From Xanthomonas sp. DAR 35659 (GTDB lineage: Bacteria; Pseudomonadota; Gammaproteobacteria; Xanthomonadales; Xanthomonadaceae), in NCBI RefSeq assembly GCF_041242975.1, contig NZ_CP162488.1:734001-798000 (forward strand): a DNA stretch of 64,000 nt, written 5' to 3'. How positions within the stretch are numbered: the stretch's first letter is position 1; each line of letters starts with the position of its first letter. The notes below the pieces were generated by a model. The model did not search any database. It was not told the DNA's origin and saw only the letters and a program-made list of their open reading frames with translations. This document shows, in pieces, positions 60,583 through 64,000 of this stretch. The translations under genes were made by a program, and so were the position numbers.

Positions 60583-60602
60583 CCCAACTCTGCAGAAATC
60601 GC

Positions 60603-61175
60603 ATGTCTCAAACCCCCAAGAAGAAGCCGGGAAGGCCGCCCAAGCCCGAGAAGGAGAGGGCAGGAAACTTCAGTGTCCGGCTACCCCCGGAGTTGCGCGG
60701 CAGGATTGAGGCGGCAGCGGAAACGGCCGCGCGATCCGTCAACGCGGACATCGTGGCGCGCCTTGAAGAGTCCTTTGACTGGCGTGTTGCGCTTCCTGCT
60801 GAGTTGAAGGATCGCCTTACTCAGGCGGCGTTCCATGCCAACAGGACCCTCGAAGCTGAGGTTGCGAGGCGCTTGGCGACGAGCTTCGACTCGTTGGAGA
60901 CCGTCACTTTCGCGAACCGAACGGAAGAGCTCCGCTTGGTTCAGCAGGAGATCCAGTCTCACGAGAAAACGTTGGCGGAGGTACGGGAACCGGGCGTCGC
61001 ACCCGAGGGCTACGTCAGCCAAGTCGAGCGCGCTCTGGCCAGACTCATCGCTCATCGCGATCGTCTCAATGAAGATATCCAGGAAGTGATCGAGCGCTGG
61101 GATCAGCCCCTCTCGGTGCTCGGGAGCCTTGAACTGGACATCGAGGAGTACGAAAGGATTGGGCAGAAGAAATGA
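60603..61175 (+). CDS. Arc-family ribbon-helix-helix repressor (two RHH units) with C-terminal coiled coil
   Basis: A 190-residue protein from ATG 60603. A basic AT-hook-like leader (KKKPGRPPKPEKER) is followed by one RHH unit (NFSVRLPPELRGRIEAAAETAARSVNADIVARLEESF, residues about 23-59). A second shorter unit is WRVALPAELKDRLTQAAFHANRTLEAEVARRLATSF (about 60-95), then a helical C-terminus. Arc-type proteins bind operator pairs as dimers of dimers; tandem units could replace that. It overlaps the integrase gene (ATGA), so repressor and integrase are made together. It is divergent from the AlpA-like gene and is the likely master repressor. Confidence 0.85.
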   Translation: MSQTPKKKPGRPPKPEKERAGNFSVRLPPELRGRIEAAAETAARSVNADIVARLEESFDWRVALPAELKDRLTQAAFHANRTLEAEVARRLATSFDSLETVTFANRTEELRLVQQEIQSHEKTLAEVREPGVAPEGYVSQVERALARLIAHRDRLNEDIQEVIERWDQPLSVLGSLELDIEEYERIGQKK

Positions 61176-62335
61176 CCGCCTTCGCCAAGCTCACTCGCGC
61201 CGGCATGCGCGGCCTGCAGCCTGGCCAGTCGCTGAGCGAGCACGGCATCACCTACACGCGCACCAGCGCCGGCGATGGCCGGTGGTCGGTCAACGTGATG
61301 GTCAACCGCCGGCGGCATCACCAGGTGGTCGGCCTGGAATCGGAGGGCTACACCCGCACGCAGGCTGAGGACGTTGTGAGCGCGCTGAAGGCCGCCAAGC
61401 GTTCCGCCGCACATGGGGTAGCTGGAAGCCGTCAGGCGCGCGTTCTGAGCATTTCCCAGGCTGCGGACGACTACCTGGCGTATCTGGCCAAGCATGATGG
61501 CCGCGACCTGGTGGCGAAGATGATGCGATTCCAGCAGCACCTTGTTCCGCACCTCGGGCAGCAGCAGGTCGCGCGCCTGACCGATGACGACTGGATGGCC
61601 TACGTCTCCAAGCGCAAGGCCGAAGGCGCGAGCCCGGCGACGATCAACCGGGAGCGGTCGGCGCTGCTGCACATGCTCAACACGATGCGTCGGCGCAAGC
61701 TGCTGGCCGCGGTGCCGCTGCTGGCGCGCCAGGCCGAGCCGGAGGGCAAGTTGGTCTACCTCACGCCGGCGGAGTCGCAGCGGCTGCTGAAGGCTGCAGC
61801 GAACGATCAATCGGACCTGGCGCACCGCTTCGTCATGGTGACGCTCTACACCGGCCTGCGGCACAGCGCGGCGCTGAACCTGCGCGCCGCCGACGTCGAC
61901 GTGGAGCGGCGCATCCTCTGGATCCGGCGCGACAAGGCCGGTCGGCGCGAGCAGGCAATGCCGCAGGTGCTGGCCGACTACCTGGGCGAGGTGATCGCCG
62001 ACATGGAGCAGGAGGCGTTCCTGTTCGCGTCGCCGCGCGCGAAGTCGGGCAGGGTCTACCAGATGAACGCTATCTTCGCTCGGTGCGTCGAGCGCGCCGG
62101 CATCAGCAAGCACGTGACGCCGCACACGATGCGCCACACCGCGGCGACGAACGCGGCGCACGCCGGCCTCGATGCCGCGACGATCCAGATGATGGGCGGA
62201 TGGAAGACACGCGCCATGGCGGAACGGTACACTCACGCCGCTTCGATGCGGGACGCGATGGATGCCCTCCAGAGTCGGCTGACAAGCCGCAGGGTTACAC
62301 CGAAATTGCAACGGCGATCGCGCAAATCCGCTTGA
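61172..62335 (+). CDS. int: Tyrosine recombinase integrase of the element
   Basis: A 387-residue integrase. An N-terminal arm-binding domain (about 1-85: TYTRTSAGDGRWSVNVMVNRRRHHQVVGLESEGYT) is followed by a SAM-like core-binding domain (about 90-170). The catalytic domain has R230 (TGLRHSAAL), H318 and R321 (HTMRH), W344 in place of the second H, and nucleophile Y353 (ERYTHAA). All catalytic residues are present. It ends 10 bp before the intact tRNA. It probably recombines at the anticodon-arm region of the tRNA. Its transcript may also run through the tRNA. Confidence 0.95.
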   Translation: MTAFAKLTRAGMRGLQPGQSLSEHGITYTRTSAGDGRWSVNVMVNRRRHHQVVGLESEGYTRTQAEDVVSALKAAKRSAAHGVAGSRQARVLSISQAADDYLAYLAKHDGRDLVAKMMRFQQHLVPHLGQQQVARLTDDDWMAYVSKRKAEGASPATINRERSALLHMLNTMRRRKLLAAVPLLARQAEPEGKLVYLTPAESQRLLKAAANDQSDLAHRFVMVTLYTGLRHSAALNLRAADVDVERRILWIRRDKAGRREQAMPQVLADYLGEVIADMEQEAFLFASPRAKSGRVYQMNAIFARCVERAGISKHVTPHTMRHTAATNAAHAGLDAATIQMMGGWKTRAMAERYTHAASMRDAMDALQSRLTSRRVTPKLQRRSRKSA

Positions 62336-62345
62336 AACCCTTTCA

Positions 62346-62421
62346 GGGCCTATAGCTCAACGGTTAGAGCAGAGGACTCATAATCCTTTGGTTCCAGGTT
62401 CGAATCCTGGTGGGCCCACCA
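62346..62421 (+). tRNA. tRNA with CAT anticodon (tRNA-Ile2 or tRNA-Met), right attachment site
   Basis: 76 nt including encoded CCA. The acceptor stem GGGCCTA/TGGGCCC (one G-T) is closed, and the anticodon loop is CT-CAT-AA. The T-loop is GGTTCGAATCC. A CAT anticodon and strong 5' GG favour tRNA-Ile2 (read as k2CAU after TilS action), but elongator Met cannot be excluded by eye. The first 41 nt are identical to 51106-51146, so the 5' half came with the element and the 3' half is chromosomal. Confidence 0.93.
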
Positions 62422-62476
62422 TCCAGACCGATGGCGATACTGTGGCGAAGTGGGCAATTCCGCTACGATTAGCGGG

Positions 62477-64000
62477 ATGAATCGCGAACAACTCAAAAAG
62501 CTCGAAAACGACCTGTGGTCCGCAGCCGATAAGCTGCGAGCCAACTCCGATCTCAAGGCCAGCGAGTACAGCACTCCAGTGCTGGGCTTGATCTTCCTAA
62601 AGTTCGCCGACAACAAATACCGCCAGCACCAAGCGGCCATCGAGCAGGAGTTCAAGAAGCTCCAGGGGACGCGTCGGGAGCGGAGCGAAGAAGAAATCGC
62701 CATCGAAAAGTGCGGCTTTTACCTCAAGCCGATTGCTCGTTATGACTACCTGCTCAACCTTCCGGAGCGGATGGACATCGCCCAGGCGATCCGCCTCGCG
62801 ATGGCCAGCATCGAAAAGACCAAGCCGGAACTGCAGGGCGTGCTGCCGCAGCAGGAGTACGACCGCTTCACCCGTAGCCCCAAGAACCAGCACATCCCCA
62901 AGGATCTGCTCAAACTCTTCTCCGACATCCCGGTGGATGCCACGGGCGACGTGTTCGGCCAGATCTACGAATACTTCCTGGCCAACTTCGCCCTCAGCGA
63001 GGGCCAAGGCGGCGGCGAGTTCTTTACGCCCCGCTCCGTCGTCAAGCTGATGACCGAGATCATCGAGCCTCATGGCGGCAAAGTGTTCGACCCCGCCTGT
63101 GGTTCCGGCGGCATGTTCGTGCAGTCGGCCGAGTTCATCCACCAGCACCAGGCGGACAAGGCCGCCGACTTGGACGTGTTCGTCTGCGGCACCGAAAAGA
63201 CCCTGGAAACCGTCAAGCTCGCCAAGATGAACCTCGCCGTGAACAACCTGCGCGGCGATATCAAGCAGGCCAACACCTACTACGAAGACCCCTTCAACGC
63301 CTTCGGCTCCTTCGACTACGTGATGGCCAACCCGCCGTTCAACGTGGACGACGTTACGCTGGACGCCGTGGAAAAGGACCGCCGCTTCAACGCCTACGGC
63401 GTGCCGCGCAACAAGACCAAGACCAAGGCCGCGGCGGGCAAGAACGGCAAGGAAAAAGCCGTCGATACCGTCCCGAACGCCAACTATCTGTGGATCAACC
63501 TCTTCGCCACGTCGCTGAAGCCCGGCGGCCGCGCCGCGCTGGTGATGGCCAACTCGGCCAGCGATGCCCGCCACTCCGAGGCCGAGATCCGCCGCACGCT
63601 GATCGAGCAAAACCTCATCTATGGCATGCTCACGCTGCCGTCCAACTTGTTCTACACTGTCACCCTGCCGGCCACGCTGTGGTTCTTCGACAAGGGCAAG
63701 ACCGATGACAAGGTGTTGTTCATCGACGCCCGCAACATCTTCACCCAGGTGGACCGCGCCCATCGCGAGCTGAGCGACGAGCAGATCCAGAACATCGCCC
63801 TGATCCCCCGCCTACACAAGGGCCGGAGGCAGGAATTCGTGGACCAGGTGGACCGCTATCTGCACCAGGGCATGGCGCAACTCAAGGACGCAGCCGAGCA
63901 CATGCCGACGCTGAGCGAACGCCTGCTGGCCTCGCTGGCCGAAGAAGCGGCCGATGCCGAGACTAGTCAGGCTGCCAAGGGCGCCATTGCGACGCTTCAG
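62477..64000 (+). CDS. hsdM: Type I restriction-modification system DNA methyltransferase subunit, truncated by the window end
   Basis: 508 codons are present from ATG 62477. An HsdM N-terminal helical domain (REQLKKLENDLWSAADKLRANSDLKASEYSTPVLGLIFLKFAD) is followed by a SAM-dependent N6-adenine methylase core. The core has GGGEFFTPRSVVKLM, motif I DPACGSGGMF (D205) and the catalytic motif IV NPPF (N285). Type I systems need HsdS and HsdR, which would follow to the right. It starts 55 bp after the tRNA, so it may be another horizontally acquired unit at the same site, outside the attachment repeats of the 11-kb element. The family is usually about 500-550 aa, so little is missing. Confidence 0.95.
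   Translation, partial: MNREQLKKLENDLWSAADKLRANSDLKASEYSTPVLGLIFLKFADNKYRQHQAAIEQEFKKLQGTRRERSEEEIAIEKCGFYLKPIARYDYLLNLPERMDIAQAIRLAMASIEKTKPELQGVLPQQEYDRFTRSPKNQHIPKDLLKLFSDIPVDATGDVFGQIYEYFLANFALSEGQGGGEFFTPRSVVKLMTEIIEPHGGKVFDPACGSGGMFVQSAEFIHQHQADKAADLDVFVCGTEKTLETVKLAKMNLAVNNLRGDIKQANTYYEDPFNAFGSFDYVMANPPFNVDDVTLDAVEKDRRFNAYGVPRNKTKTKAAAGKNGKEKAVDTVPNANYLWINLFATSLKPGGRAALVMANSASDARHSEAEIRRTLIEQNLIYGMLTLPSNLFYTVTLPATLWFFDKGKTDDKVLFIDARNIFTQVDRAHRELSDEQIQNIALIPRLHKGRRQEFVDQVDRYLHQGMAQLKDAAEHMPTLSERLLASLAEEAADAETSQAAKGAIATLQ

Larger units (their letters stand above)
51106..62386. mobile_element. Integrated tRNA-associated island of about 11.2 kb (satellite- or plasmid-like)
   Basis: The element is bounded by a perfect 41-bp direct repeat (51106-51146 and 62346-62386) that is the 5' half of a tRNA(CAT) gene. 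It encodes a tyrosine integrase adjacent to the right repeat, an Arc-type repressor, two AlpA-type regulators and a broken excisionase. It also carries a winged-helix protein beside an iteron region, DUF5681, many small unknown genes, a lone phage tail assembly protein I and HicBA. Average GC is lower than in the flanks. No conjugation, capsid, portal or large terminase genes are present. The layout (int with a divergent regulator, then a long leftward operon) is like phage-inducible islands and some integrative plasmids. Class assignment is inference. Confidence 0.85.

Noticed and set aside
51106..62386. Integrative conjugative element
   Set aside because: No relaxase, coupling protein, or type IV secretion genes in 11 kb.

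Overview
The window is high-GC DNA from a gammaproteobacterium of the Xanthomonadaceae, most likely Xanthomonas or a close relative. The evidence is the block topA / smg / dprA next to def-fmt-rsmB, the GlgE-type glycogen/trehalose genes, an N-glycan/mannose cluster with GH92 mannosidase, and several dispersed inverted repeats of Xanthomonas style (arms such as GTAGGAGCGGCTTTAGCCGC, and GGGAATN heptamers). The species assignment is inference.

Layout. 1-20.6 kb is housekeeping. It holds the 5' part of priA, a DUF3106 membrane protein, a MATE exporter, sppA, an SDR oxidoreductase, two DUF4124 proteins, tsaC, topA, two GYF_2-domain membrane proteins, smg, dprA and a LysM protein (mostly minus strand), then def-fmt-rsmB rightwards. 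20.6-26.7 kb is an envelope-glycan cluster: ArnT-like transferase, GT4, O-antigen-ligase-like protein, KdtX-like GT2 and a glycerophosphotransferase-like protein. 26.7-34.5 kb has two PH-domain membrane proteins, a GTP cyclohydrolase II-like protein, a GNAT, an LpxL/HtrB-type acyltransferase, dtd and rpoD. 34.7-41.0 kb is a mannoside-use unit: AGE-family isomerase, MFS sugar importer and LacI regulator, divergent from a secreted GH92 alpha-mannosidase. 41.7-50.4 kb is a tightly overlapping operon glgE, treS-maltokinase, glgB, i.e. the route from trehalose through maltose-1-phosphate to branched alpha-glucan.

From 51,106 to about 62,386 lies an integrated element of about 11.2 kb. It is bounded by a perfect 41-bp direct repeat of the 5' half of a CAT-anticodon tRNA gene. 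The intact tRNA is at the right end, 10 bp after the tyrosine integrase gene. Arc-like repressor and integrase read rightwards. From a divergent control region nearly everything else reads leftwards: an AlpA/excisionase-like protein, four small unknown proteins, a winged-helix (replication-type) protein, a repeat-dense region of about 700 bp with five perfect 17-bp iterons, then an operon of small unknown proteins that includes DUF5681. In that operon a two-gene module (coiled-coil protein plus a small RRRVV...RCDDY protein) is duplicated in tandem. After it come a lone lambda-type tail assembly protein I, a HicBA toxin-antitoxin pair, a broken excisionase gene and a second AlpA-type regulator. 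No conjugation, capsid or primase genes are visible, so the element resembles a phage satellite or plasmid-like island more than an ICE or a complete prophage. It is the least explained part of the window. After the tRNA the window ends inside hsdM of a type I restriction-modification system.
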